In this document: piece after piece, positions 26,375 through 34,723 of the stretch
Numbering within the stretch: position 1 is the stretch's first letter
Layout of the letters: every line of letters begins with the position of its first letter
Assembly (NCBI GenBank): GCA_902580335.1
Contig: CACHKE010000008.1
Coordinates: forward strand, 1 to 50,655
DNA: 50,655 nucleotides
Source of the DNA: an uncultured Pelagibacteraceae bacterium
GTDB taxonomy: Bacteria > Pseudomonadota > Alphaproteobacteria > Pelagibacterales > Pelagibacteraceae
Direction of reading: 5' to 3'
The notes under the pieces: generated by a model
What the model was told of the DNA's origin: nothing
Seen by the model: only the letters and a program-made list of their open reading frames with translations
The model's database searches: none
Made by a program: the position numbers and the translations under genes

Positions 26375-27033
26375 TAAAAGTTTTTTTTAAGAGATGTCTT
26401 TAGATAAATTTGATGATTTTTAAGTTCCTCTGAGGATGGTTTAACAATCTTAGTAGAATAAATAACTTTTCCAGTATTTAATTTTGAAACGTTTTGTTCT
26501 AAATCTTTAAAGTCTAAAGTTGGCTCTTTTTGATCTATCAAATTTATATAAACCTTAAATAACAAATCACAGTCAATAAGCGCAGTATGTTGGACCCTTT
26601 TTGAATTGTCTATCCCATATCTCTTACATAAAGCATCCAAACTATTTTGGGATCCTGGGAATTTATTTCTTGCCAATGATACCGTATCTACAACTTCATT
26701 ATCAATTTTGTTTTTTCCGATGATCTTAAGTTCATTATTTAAATGAGATAAATCAAATTCTGCATTGTGAATTATTAATCTTTTATCTTTTATAAATCTA
26801 AGAAAATCATCAGCTATTTCTCTAAATTTCATTTTGTCTGATAAAAAACTATCTGAATATCCATGCACTTCGAAAGCCTTTTCAGAAACTTTTCTCTCTG
26901 GATTTAGGTAGCAGTGAAATTTATTTTTTGTTGGTATTAAATTGTCTAGTTCAATACATCCAATTTCAACAACTCTATGGCCCTCCTTGACTGAAATACC
27001 AGTGGTTTCTGTGTCTAGAACAATTTCTTTCAT
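26371..27033 (-). CDS. dnaQ: DNA polymerase III epsilon subunit (proofreading exonuclease)
   Basis: 3'-5' DEDDh exonuclease that edits replication errors. ExoI is VLDTETTG (residues 5-12, with the metal-binding DxE), ExoII is IHNAEFDLSHLNNEL with the Asp, and ExoIII is HTALIDCDLL with the catalytic His and Asp. The last 40 residues would hold the clamp- and alpha-binding tail. 220 residues is slightly under the E. coli 243. Its start overlaps the coaE stop (ATGA). Confidence 0.95.
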   Translation of the reverse strand: MKEIVLDTETTGISVKEGHRVVEIGCIELDNLIPTKNKFHCYLNPERKVSEKAFEVHGYSDSFLSDKMKFREIADDFLRFIKDKRLIIHNAEFDLSHLNNELKIIGKNKIDNEVVDTVSLARNKFPGSQNSLDALCKRYGIDNSKRVQHTALIDCDLLFKVYINLIDQKEPTLDFKDLEQNVSKLNTGKVIYSTKIVKPSSEELKNHQIYLKTSLKKNFY

Positions 27034-27599
27034 ATTAAAGTTTTTATAATTTCTTTTGCTCTTATTTTAACAGTTTTTTTTTTAAAGTTGTTCTTAATTA
27101 TAAATTGAGACTTCCTCTTTTTTAAATCAAGTGAAAGTTGTATCTTTTTAAAATTATTCAGTATTTTCATATTAAAATTTTTTCTTTTCTTTAGTCTTTT
27201 TAAAATTTCTGATTTCTTTGACTCAACAAAAATCAATACATCTTTTTTTTTATTTATTTTATTCTCCAAAAGAAGAGGAATGTCTAAAACTACAAATTTC
27301 TTATCTTTATTTTTTTTTAAAAAATTATACATTTTTTTTCTAACTTCAAAATGAATTATTTTTATAATTTTTTTTAAATTCCTCTTGTTAGATAAAATAG
27401 CATGAATAATTTCTTTTTTTTTAACAGGAAAAGACTCAAAATATAGTGGAAGTTCTTTTTTTAATTTTTGAAAAACTTTTTTGTTATTTTTGTAAATTTT
27501 TGCAACTTCTAAATCTGCATTAAATACAGGAAAACCAAAACATTTAGCTACATAACTCTTTCCAGACCCTATGTCACCAACTATAGCAATTCTAATCAT
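27030..27599 (-). CDS. coaE: Dephospho-CoA kinase
   Basis: Last step of CoA synthesis, phosphorylating the ribose 3'-OH of dephospho-CoA. The P-loop is GDIGSGKSYV (residues 8-17), followed by VFNADLEVAKIY with the substrate-binding Asp and the lid region; VVLDIPLLLENKINKKKDVLIFV is also typical. The protein is short (189 residues) and extremely lysine-rich, a composition effect of the AT-rich genome. It overlaps aroE by 8 bases and dnaQ by 4, in the order aroE-coaE-dnaQ that is standard in alphaproteobacteria. Confidence 0.94.
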   Translation of the reverse strand: MIRIAIVGDIGSGKSYVAKCFGFPVFNADLEVAKIYKNNKKVFQKLKKELPLYFESFPVKKKEIIHAILSNKRNLKKIIKIIHFEVRKKMYNFLKKNKDKKFVVLDIPLLLENKINKKKDVLIFVESKKSEILKRLKKRKNFNMKILNNFKKIQLSLDLKKRKSQFIIKNNFKKKTVKIRAKEIIKTLI

Positions 27600-28389
27600 T
27601 TTGAAGAAACTTGATTAAATTTTTATCTACATTTGGCATGATATTGTGCCAAGTTTTAAATGATGCTGCTGCTTGATTAATAAACATCATTAAACCATTT
27701 TGGACCATACAACCTTTATTTTTTGCCTTTTTTAAAAGATTGGTTTCTTTTGGATTATATATAACATCATAAAAAAAGGTATCTGACGTAAATAAACTTT
27801 CATCCAACTGAATTTCGTCTGTTTTATCTAAACCGACACTAGTAGTGTTAATTATTACGTTTGCTTTTGCAGTTTCTCCCCAATTTAAAACTTCTATAAA
27901 GCCAAATCTTTCTTTTAATTTTAACGCTTTATCTTTTGTTCTATTAGTAACTATTATTTTTTTAACCCCCATCATTCTTAAGCCCAGTATTATTGAGGGT
28001 GTAACACCCCCTGCCCCCAAAATTAAAACATTTTTGTTTTTAAGATTTATAGTTTCTGGCTTTAATGAAAGATAAAACCCCGCAATATCTGTGTTATGCC
28101 CAATAATGTTATTTTCAGACATATAAATCGTGTTTACTGAGTTCGCATTTTTAGCCTCATCAGACAATATATCTATAAACTTAATTATTTTTTCTTTAAA
28201 TGGGACTGTTATATTTGCGCCCTCAATTTTTTTATCTTTAATCATTTTAATAAAATTTTCCAAATCTTCATCTACAAGTGTTTCCTTATTATAAGTTGCA
28301 TTTATCTTATTTTCTTGAAACCAAAAGTTATGAATTTTGGGTGACAAAGAATGATCCAGTGGATTTCCAATAACTACATATTTTTTCAT
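27592..28389 (-). CDS. aroE: Shikimate dehydrogenase
   Basis: NADPH-dependent reduction of 3-dehydroshikimate in aromatic amino acid synthesis. Substrate-site motifs are GNPLDHSLSPKIHN (residues 7-20) and GANITVPFKEKI, with the catalytic lysine in the latter; NSVNTIY and NTDIAGF follow. The dinucleotide loop is LGAGGVTPSI and the adenosine-phosphate loop is VTNRTKDKALKL. Length of 265 is typical. Its ATG overlaps the maf stop. Confidence 0.96.
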   Translation of the reverse strand: MKKYVVIGNPLDHSLSPKIHNFWFQENKINATYNKETLVDEDLENFIKMIKDKKIEGANITVPFKEKIIKFIDILSDEAKNANSVNTIYMSENNIIGHNTDIAGFYLSLKPETINLKNKNVLILGAGGVTPSIILGLRMMGVKKIIVTNRTKDKALKLKERFGFIEVLNWGETAKANVIINTTSVGLDKTDEIQLDESLFTSDTFFYDVIYNPKETNLLKKAKNKGCMVQNGLMMFINQAAASFKTWHNIMPNVDKNLIKFLQND

Positions 28390-28970
28390 TTATAGTTACT
28401 TAAATATTCTTTAATTTTATTTATAGGTAAGCCCATAATAGTATTCTTATCACCGTCTATATTTGAAAAAAGCAATTTCCCCTCGCCTTCTATTTGGTAA
28501 ACGTTATAGGCATATAATGCCTCATCAGAAATTTTTGCTAAATAACTTTTAAGCTCATCTTCACTCATTTTTTTCATTGTCAAAGTAGCCTTATCTGTGT
28601 GATTCCATACCATAGATCCGTTTTTAGAGATACACACTGAACTAATTAAATAGTGTTTTTTACCATTAAGCTTTCTTAAAATTTCTAAAGCCTCCTCTCT
28701 ATTGTCTGGTTTTGATATCAATTCTCCATTTAAATCGATTACACTATCAGCACCCAAAACTAAATTATCACTATATTTCCCACTTATCTTGTTAGCTTTC
28801 AATTCAGCTAAATTTTTAGATATTATCTCTGGTGAAGCCTTTTCTTTTAGTAAACTTGATTTAACAACATCTTCATCAACATTAGATGGCCTTACCTCAT
28901 TTAAAATATTATGTTCATCAAGAATTTTTTTTCTAACTTTGCTTTGGGAAGCAAGAATAATTTTAAGCAT
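28386..28970 (-). CDS. Maf-family nucleoside triphosphate pyrophosphatase
   Basis: House-cleaning nucleotide pyrophosphatase acting on modified or non-canonical NTPs. The 194-residue protein starts ILASQSKVRKKIL (the SxxR motif), then VRPSNVDEDV, LVLGADSVI with the catalytic-site Asp, and SKPDNREEALEILRKLNGKKHYLIS. It overlaps ppsR by 8 bases and aroE by 4. Maf proteins were once linked to septum inhibition. The sequence does not settle the subgroup (dTTP/UTP or m7GTP). Confidence 0.94.
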   Translation of the reverse strand: MLKIILASQSKVRKKILDEHNILNEVRPSNVDEDVVKSSLLKEKASPEIISKNLAELKANKISGKYSDNLVLGADSVIDLNGELISKPDNREEALEILRKLNGKKHYLISSVCISKNGSMVWNHTDKATLTMKKMSEDELKSYLAKISDEALYAYNVYQIEGEGKLLFSNIDGDKNTIMGLPINKIKEYLSNYK

Positions 28971-29787
28971 TTTCTTTAAAAATTTCGTATATTTTAATTA
29001 TTGAAGCTGCTGTTTCCTCTACAGATTTTCTAGTTACATCAATTGATGGCCATTTATATTTTTTAAAGGCATTTTTTGCCATGTCCACTTCCCTTTTTAT
29101 ATGTTCTAAATCTGTGTATAATTTATTAGTATTTTCTTTAAGAGAATTCATTCTGTTTTTTCTTATTTCTACTAACCTTTCTGGTTCGGTGTTTAATCCC
29201 ACAACACATGAGGTTTTTGGATTTTGTTTTAAAATCTCAGGAATAGAGTCTTCTGTTATTAAGGGAATGTTGGAGGTTTTAAGGCCTTTATTTGCTAAAA
29301 AAATAGCCGTAGGTGTTTTGCTTGTTCTACTAACCCCTAACAAGATTATATCAGATTGTTTTATTTCTTTTACAAGATTGCCGTCATCATGGTTCATTGT
29401 AAATTGAATTGCTTCAATTCTTTTATAATAGTCTTCATCTAAAGCATATTGACCACTTGGTTGGTGTGAAGCCTTCTGATTTAAAAGTTTTGAAAAACTT
29501 AATATTAGATCACCCAACACCCCAAAGCATGGAATTTTTTTCATATCACTATTTTTAGCAAGATATTTTGCTAAGTTACTGTCGACGATGGAATATAAAA
29601 TTATTGAGTTTTTTTCTTTTTCTGCGTTTTCTAAAATTTTTAAAATCTGATTTTCTGTTCTAGTAAAAGAATAGGTATGTATCTTGTAATTTATATTTTT
29701 AAATTGTGCTTTAATTGCTATGAAAATACGATCCAAAGTTTCACCAGTTGCATCTGATATTAAATAAATTTGATATAAATTACTCAT
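28963..29787 (-). CDS. ppsR: Pyruvate, water/phosphate dikinase regulatory protein (DUF299 kinase/pyrophosphorylase)
   Basis: Bifunctional ADP-dependent kinase and phosphate-dependent pyrophosphorylase that switches PEP synthase or PPDK off and on. The 274-residue protein has LISDATGETLDRIF at its N-terminus and the P-loop-like LLGVSRTSKTPTAIFLANKG near residue 152, both diagnostic. Which dikinase it serves cannot be told here. It is the first gene of the ppsR-maf-aroE-coaE-dnaQ unit and diverges from hemE across the candidate origin. Confidence 0.95.
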   Translation of the reverse strand: MSNLYQIYLISDATGETLDRIFIAIKAQFKNINYKIHTYSFTRTENQILKILENAEKEKNSIILYSIVDSNLAKYLAKNSDMKKIPCFGVLGDLILSFSKLLNQKASHQPSGQYALDEDYYKRIEAIQFTMNHDDGNLVKEIKQSDIILLGVSRTSKTPTAIFLANKGLKTSNIPLITEDSIPEILKQNPKTSCVVGLNTEPERLVEIRKNRMNSLKENTNKLYTDLEHIKREVDMAKNAFKKYKWPSIDVTRKSVEETAASIIKIYEIFKENA

Positions 29788-30069
29788 GTATAAAATGTGT
29801 ATAAATTTGTATTATATTTATCATATTGGACATTTTTCATAATTTTAAATTTACGTTGTAAAACAATACTTTTATTAACAATATCAAACATGTTGAGATC
29901 TTTGATGACCATTTAATGTATTTGGTTAATAAGCTTTAATTTTACATATATATTTTATAAAATTTAAATTTTAAATGTTAATAAATTGTTTGCAAAATGT
30001 TCATTAAATTTAATTACCAATATTCACAGACTATACTAACATTACTACTAATTATATTTAATTATTAAT
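29788..30069. other. Candidate chromosomal replication origin (oriC) between ppsR and hemE
   Basis: This 282-base gap is the largest in the window. It is almost entirely A and T and has a long helix-unwinding candidate (29930-29990). One perfect DnaA-box match lies on the minus strand at 29796-29804, with single-mismatch matches at 29872-29880 (TTATTAACA), 29976-29984 (minus strand) and 30020-30028 (ATATTCACA). In Caulobacter the origin lies beside hemE, and parA, parB and parS are 8 kb away here, as expected. A TATACT hexamer at 30032-30037 may serve hemE. In such AT-rich DNA, loose boxes also arise by chance, so the call rests mainly on context. Confidence 0.6.
29796..29804 (-). promoter_or_regulatory. 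DnaA box (TTATACACA)
   Basis: On the minus strand the nonamer reads TTATACACA, an exact fit to TTATNCACA. It is the best DnaA box in the candidate origin and lies 9 bases outside the ppsR start codon, so bound DnaA could also affect ppsR transcription. Confidence 0.55.
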
Positions 30070-31071
30070 ATGACTCCAGTAGAGGAAGTAATAATAAATA
30101 AGAAAAGTAATATTAATCCAATTTGGATTATGAGACAGGCAGGAAGGTATTTACCTGAGTTTAGAGAAATAAGAAAACAAAATCCTGATTTTATCAAACT
30201 TTGTCTTAATGAAAAATTATCTAGTGAGATAACTCTTCAGCCTTTAAAAAGATTTGATCTAGATGCAGCAATAATTTTTTCTGATATTTTAATGTTACCA
30301 TACGGTTTAAATCAAAATGTTGAATTTAAAAAAAATATAGGTCCACTACTTGGTAATCTTGACTTAGAAAAAATCTCTAATGTTGGAGAAGTTGATTTTG
30401 TTGAAAAACTTTCACCTGTTTATAAATTAATTGAATTAGTTAGTAATTCTCAACACACTAAAAATAAATCTACCATAGGCTTTATAGGAGCACCATGGAC
30501 TTTATTGGTTTACATGTTGAATAAAAAATCACCAAAATTAAACTTAAATGATAATTTTTATGAGGATAAATATTTAATTGATAAAGTTCTAAAAATTTTA
30601 GACAAATTTTTAAAAATACATATTAAAAAACAAATTGATAATGGAGCTCAAATAATTCAAATTTTTGATAGCTGGGCTGGTTTATTAAAAGAAAAACATT
30701 TATCTTATTATATATATAATCCTACATTAAGCTTAGTTAATTATGTTAAATCGTTAAATGTGCCTGTTATTTGTTTCCCAAGAGGTATAAAAAATTATAG
30801 AGATTATTGTGAAATTGTTAAACCAGATACAATTTGTATTGACTATGAGATCGATCCAACAAAAATTAATAAAGAGATTAAAATTCCTGTACAAGGAGGC
30901 ATGGATCCAAAGGTTTTACTTTCCGATAAAGATAATTTAAAAAAAGAAGCAACAAAATATTTAGATATATTTAAAGATCATCCATATATATTTAATTTAG
31001 GACATGGTGTTTTACCAGAAACAGATCCAAATATGATGGATTATTTAGTGAAAACTGTGAAAGATTATTAA
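30070..31071 (+). CDS. hemE: Uroporphyrinogen decarboxylase
   Basis: Decarboxylates uroporphyrinogen III to coproporphyrinogen III in heme synthesis. The N-terminal PIWIMRQAGRYLPEFREIR (residues 16-34) carries the substrate-binding arginines, AAIIFSDILMLPYGL has the catalytic Asp, GFIGAPWTLLVYML and IQIFDSWAGLL follow, and FNLGHGVLPETDP near the end holds the conserved His. 333 residues is normal. No ribosome-binding site is seen before the ATG. The TAA overlaps the hemH start. Confidence 0.97.
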   Translation: MTPVEEVIINKKSNINPIWIMRQAGRYLPEFREIRKQNPDFIKLCLNEKLSSEITLQPLKRFDLDAAIIFSDILMLPYGLNQNVEFKKNIGPLLGNLDLEKISNVGEVDFVEKLSPVYKLIELVSNSQHTKNKSTIGFIGAPWTLLVYMLNKKSPKLNLNDNFYEDKYLIDKVLKILDKFLKIHIKKQIDNGAQIIQIFDSWAGLLKEKHLSYYIYNPTLSLVNYVKSLNVPVICFPRGIKNYRDYCEIVKPDTICIDYEIDPTKINKEIKIPVQGGMDPKVLLSDKDNLKKEATKYLDIFKDHPYIFNLGHGVLPETDPNMMDYLVKTVKDY

Positions 31072-32069
31072 TGGAAAACAACAACGAACATCCACCAATA
31101 AATTTTGGTAAAACTGGAGTTTTAATAATAAATTTGGGAACGCCAGACTCAACAAGTTGGTTAGATATAAGAAAATATCTTAAAGAATTTTTATCGGACA
31201 GAAGAGTAATCGAGGTTAACCCAATAATTTGGCAGCTTATCTTAAATGTTTTTATATTAACTTTTCGACCCTCTAAAACGGCTAAAGCTTACAAAGAAAT
31301 TTGGATGAAAGACAAAAACATTTCACCACTTTTACATTACACTCAAAAGCAAGCGGAAAAACTTTCAAACTTAATATCTGAAAAAAACTTAATAATAGAT
31401 TATGCAATGAGATATGGAAATCCAAGTATAAAAAGTAAAATTGCAACACTTCATGAAATGGGTTGTGAAAATTTAATAATTTTACCGCTTTATCCCCAAT
31501 ACGCCGCCGCAACAACTGCAACAGTCTGTGATGAAGTATATAGAACACTTATGAAAATGAGATGGCAACCATCATTAAAAATAGTGCCACATTATGAATC
31601 GGATCCTTTATATATAGAAGCGCTTGTAAATTCTTTGAATAAGAAAATTAAAGAAATAAATTGGAAGCCAGATTTGATATTAGCTTCTTATCATGGAATA
31701 CCACAAAAATATTTTGATAAAGGCGATCCTTATCACTGCTATTGTCACAAGACCACGAGACTAATATCAGAAAAATTTACTTCAATTGAAATTAAGACGA
31801 CATTCCAATCTAGATTTGGACCTGAGAAGTGGCTTCAACCTTACACAGACAAAACCTTAGAGAGTTTACCTAAAGAAGGTAAAAAAAATGTTTTAGCTAT
31901 ATGCCCTGGATTTTCTTCGGACTGTGTCGAAACTCTAGAAGAAATCCAAATTCAAGGAAAAGAGAGCTTTTTAGAATCTGGCGGAGAAAACTTTGATATG
32001 GTGCCGTGTTTGAATGATAATGATGATCACATAATTTTATTAAAATCTTTAATTAAAAAAAATATCTAA
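31071..32069 (+). CDS. hemH: Ferrochelatase
   Basis: Inserts Fe(II) into protoporphyrin IX. The 332-residue protein has GVLIINLGTPDS at residues 16-27, FLSDRRVIEV, ILPLYPQYAAATTA, ASYHGIPQKYFDKGDPYHCYC with the metal-binding His, FQSRFGPEKWLQPYT, and CPGFSSDCVETLEEI with the active-site Glu. The stop is three bases before hemJ. The HemE-HemH-HemJ order completes the end of the heme pathway in one unit. Confidence 0.97.
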   Translation: MENNNEHPPINFGKTGVLIINLGTPDSTSWLDIRKYLKEFLSDRRVIEVNPIIWQLILNVFILTFRPSKTAKAYKEIWMKDKNISPLLHYTQKQAEKLSNLISEKNLIIDYAMRYGNPSIKSKIATLHEMGCENLIILPLYPQYAAATTATVCDEVYRTLMKMRWQPSLKIVPHYESDPLYIEALVNSLNKKIKEINWKPDLILASYHGIPQKYFDKGDPYHCYCHKTTRLISEKFTSIEIKTTFQSRFGPEKWLQPYTDKTLESLPKEGKKNVLAICPGFSSDCVETLEEIQIQGKESFLESGGENFDMVPCLNDNDDHIILLKSLIKKNI

Positions 32070-32072
32070 TTA

Positions 32073-32513
32073 ATGAACACTTACTTGCTTTTTAAATCGT
32101 TACATTTGATATCTGTCATTTCTTGGATGGCTGGATTGTTATATCTTCCAAGGATTTTCGTTTATCATTCTCAAAACAATACTCAGCCAATTATATCGGA
32201 TGTATTTAAGGTCATGGAAAGAAAACTATTTTTTTATATCATGACGCCAGCGATGATATTATCTTGGTTATTTGGCTTGTTACTTATCCATGAAATAGGA
32301 TTTGAAAAACTTGGACAAACCTGGATGATTTTAAAACTGATATTTGTAGTTATATTAACAATTTATCATTTTTATCTTGGTCGTATTTTAGGACAGTTCA
32401 AATTAGACCTTAATACACATTCACATAAATTTTATCGATTTATAAATGAAATACCCACATTATTGCTTATTTTAATCATATTTGTTGTGGTTTTTAAGCC
32501 TATCTGGGGTTGA
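32073..32513 (+). CDS. hemJ: Protoporphyrinogen oxidase HemJ
   Basis: A 146-residue membrane protein with four helices. HemJ is the oxygen-using but non-flavin type of protoporphyrinogen IX oxidase of most alphaproteobacteria and cyanobacteria. KSLHLISVISWMAGLLYLPRIFVYH (residues 9-33) has the two conserved histidines, one a proposed heme ligand, and the later KLIFVVILTIYHFYLG carries another. Its presence explains the lack of a hemG or hemY gene beside hemH. Confidence 0.94.
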   Translation: MNTYLLFKSLHLISVISWMAGLLYLPRIFVYHSQNNTQPIISDVFKVMERKLFFYIMTPAMILSWLFGLLLIHEIGFEKLGQTWMILKLIFVVILTIYHFYLGRILGQFKLDLNTHSHKFYRFINEIPTLLLILIIFVVVFKPIWG

Positions 32514-32544
32514 ATATTTGCAAATAGCGTATATATTTAAATTA

Positions 32545-32564
32545 ATTATTAAGTCCTTAATAAT
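32545..32564. repeat. Perfect 9-bp inverted repeat just before rho
   Basis: ATTATTAAG (32545-32553) and CTTAATAAT (32556-32564) are exact reverse complements with a TC centre, making a 20-base near-palindrome that ends 8 bases before the rho ATG. A two-base loop is too tight for a good RNA hairpin without opening, so a dimeric DNA-binding site is more likely. It lies where it could block transcription start or ribosome loading of rho. Confidence 0.5.
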
Positions 32565-32572
32565 CTCTAATC

Positions 32573-33841
32573 ATGAACATACAAGAATTAAAACTTAAAT
32601 CATCAGAACAACTTATTACACAAGCAGAGGAGCTTGGTATTGAAAATGCCAGCACACTGAGAAAACAGGAAATTCTTTTTGCAATTCTTAAAAAGGTAGC
32701 TGAAAAAGAGGAAATTACAGGTGCAGGAGTTTTACAATTGCTTCAGGATGGATTTGGTTTTTTAAGAGCGATGGAGTCAAACTACCTTCCTGGTCCCGAC
32801 GATATTTACGTTAGTCCAAGTCAAATAAGAAAATTTGGTTTAAGAACTGGAGATACTGTTGAAGGTCCTGTAAGAGCTCCTAAAGAAGGTGAAAGATATT
32901 TTGCTTTATTACAAGTAAGTAAAATAAATTTTGAGGAACCCGATAAATCTAGACACAAAATAGCGTTTGATAACCTAACTCCTCTGTATCCAGATAAACA
33001 ATTAGTTATGGAAGTTGAGGCTACAAAGCCAGATAAAAAACAAGATTTAACACCGAGATTGATAGATCTTGTTAGCCCAATTGGTAAAGGTCAAAGATCA
33101 ATAATTATTTCTCCCCCTAAAGCAGGGAAGACTATGATTTTACAAAGTATTGCAAACTCAATTGCTAAAAATTATCCAGAGTGTTATCTGATAGTATTAT
33201 TGATTGATGAGCGTCCAGAAGAAGTGACAGATATGCAAAGAACCGTCAAAGGTGAGGTTATTAGTTCAACTTTTGATGAACCCGCACAAAGACACGTTGC
33301 AGTAGCTGAAATGGTAATAGAAAAGGCCAAAAGACTTACAGAACATAAGAAGGATGTGGTGATACTACTCGACTCTATAACAAGGCTAGGTCGAGCTTAT
33401 AATGCTGTTATACCAAGCTCGGGAAAGGTTTTAACTGGTGGTGTAGATGCTAACGCACTCCAAAGACCCAAAAGATTTTTTGGTGCCGCAAGAAACATAG
33501 AGGAAGGCGGATCTTTAACTATTATATCTACAGCTTTGATAGATACTGGAAGTAGGATGGATGAAGTAATTTTTGAGGAATTTAAGGGAACCGGAAATAG
33601 TGAAACCGTACTCGATAGAAAAATTGCAGATAAAAGGATTTATCCTGCTATTGATATAACAAAATCAGGAACTAGAAGAGAAGAATTGTTATTTGATAAA
33701 AATGATCTTCAAAAGATGAATGTTTTAAGAAGAATAATAGCGCCAATGGGAACAATGGATGCAATTGAATTTATTAGTTCTAAATTGAAAGATACCAAAA
33801 ATAATTCTGATTTTTTCAATTCAATGAACAAACCTAGCTAA
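32573..33841 (+). CDS. rho: Transcription termination factor Rho
   Basis: Hexameric RNA helicase that ends transcripts and, in a genome with so few hairpin terminators, probably ends most of them. The 422-residue protein has an N-terminal helical part, a cold-shock-like RNA domain ([35 protein letters not shown], residues 61-95), Walker A at SPPKAGKTM near residue 181, [16 protein letters not shown], Walker B at [16 protein letters not shown] (Q-loop and R-loop downstream) and the Arg finger region. It keeps the GKGQR motif. Length matches E. coli (419). Confidence 0.98.
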   Translation: MNIQELKLKSSEQLITQAEELGIENASTLRKQEILFAILKKVAEKEEITGAGVLQLLQDGFGFLRAMESNYLPGPDDIYVSPSQIRKFGLRTGDTVEGPVRAPKEGERYFALLQVSKINFEEPDKSRHKIAFDNLTPLYPDKQLVMEVEATKPDKKQDLTPRLIDLVSPIGKGQRSIIISPPKAGKTMILQSIANSIAKNYPECYLIVLLIDERPEEVTDMQRTVKGEVISSTFDEPAQRHVAVAEMVIEKAKRLTEHKKDVVILLDSITRLGRAYNAVIPSSGKVLTGGVDANALQRPKRFFGAARNIEEGGSLTIISTALIDTGSRMDEVIFEEFKGTGNSETVLDRKIADKRIYPAIDITKSGTRREELLFDKNDLQKMNVLRRIIAPMGTMDAIEFISSKLKDTKNNSDFFNSMNKPS

Positions 33842-33842
33842 T

Positions 33843-34685
33843 TTATAGATAGTCAAGTTCAATTAACTCATTTTTAAGTTTAGTTTCAAGTTCTATTTGA
33901 ATGTCTTTTGGTAGCGAATCTTTCCAATTATTATCAGGGCCTTTATTAAAAAATTTTACTTTTTCATTTGTCCCTTTTACAAAAACATTTTCTGTAAACT
34001 TACCATTTTCCTCTATCTTTTTTAAAGCTTCAAAAGAGGTTGATTTAATAACATTCTCTTTTTTTTTATCCGAGACTTCCAAATCGATGAATTTTTTAAT
34101 AAATGCAATAATTTTGTCAATTTCTTGATGTATATTTTTTACCAAGTCCTCATATTTAATAACTAATAAATTTTCATTATTATTTGTCCAAAACTTATAA
34201 TGTTCTTTCCACGAGCCAAGATACGTAATTACGTTTCCACCCCTCAATTCAATTTCTTTACCAGGAGAAAGAATTTTTGATGTAAGGAGAAACTTTTTAG
34301 ACTCTTCAACAGATTTACTGAAATGATTTGATATGGAGTCAATAAGATTTCTGGGATCTCTTACAATGTAAATGGTGCCTTTTGTACATTCTTTATTTGT
34401 AAAAGGATAATTATCAACTTTACAATTTAAATGATGTGTTTTGAAAAATTTAATTTCATTATCTAAATTAATTCTTTGTTGAGATGTAATCCAGTGCTTC
34501 TTAATTTCATGAATATTATTGTAATCTTGGGTGAAATATTCAAAAAATCTCCTTTGTGGATATTGGTCAATTTTTTTTATACTGGGAAAATCAAATATTC
34601 CATCCTTTGTATAGACTAGAGAAGAAATTATGGATCTGATCCATGTATTTCCGCTCTTCGGATATGATGCTACCCAAATAATCAT
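33843..34685 (-). CDS. PAPS-dependent sulfotransferase, paralogue 3
   Basis: A 280-residue relative of the genes at 10920 and 22387. The PAPS loop is YPKSGNTWIR (residues 8-17), the likely catalytic base H84 in FFKTHHL, and the 3'-phosphate motif IVRDPRN (residues 107-113) followed by SISNHF. The C-terminal NKGPDNNW is the nearest of the three to the classical RKGxxGxW, and it ends ELDYL. It lies between rho and mnmE, on the opposite strand, one base after the rho stop. These two genes are normally adjacent in alphaproteobacteria, so this copy looks like an insertion. No repeats or mobile-element genes flank it. Confidence 0.9.
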   Translation of the reverse strand: MIIWVASYPKSGNTWIRSIISSLVYTKDGIFDFPSIKKIDQYPQRRFFEYFTQDYNNIHEIKKHWITSQQRINLDNEIKFFKTHHLNCKVDNYPFTNKECTKGTIYIVRDPRNLIDSISNHFSKSVEESKKFLLTSKILSPGKEIELRGGNVITYLGSWKEHYKFWTNNNENLLVIKYEDLVKNIHQEIDKIIAFIKKFIDLEVSDKKKENVIKSTSFEALKKIEENGKFTENVFVKGTNEKVKFFNKGPDNNWKDSLPKDIQIELETKLKNELIELDYL

Positions 34686-34723
34686 AAAAGTTTATAATTA
34701 TATAAAATAAAAAACCAAATTAT

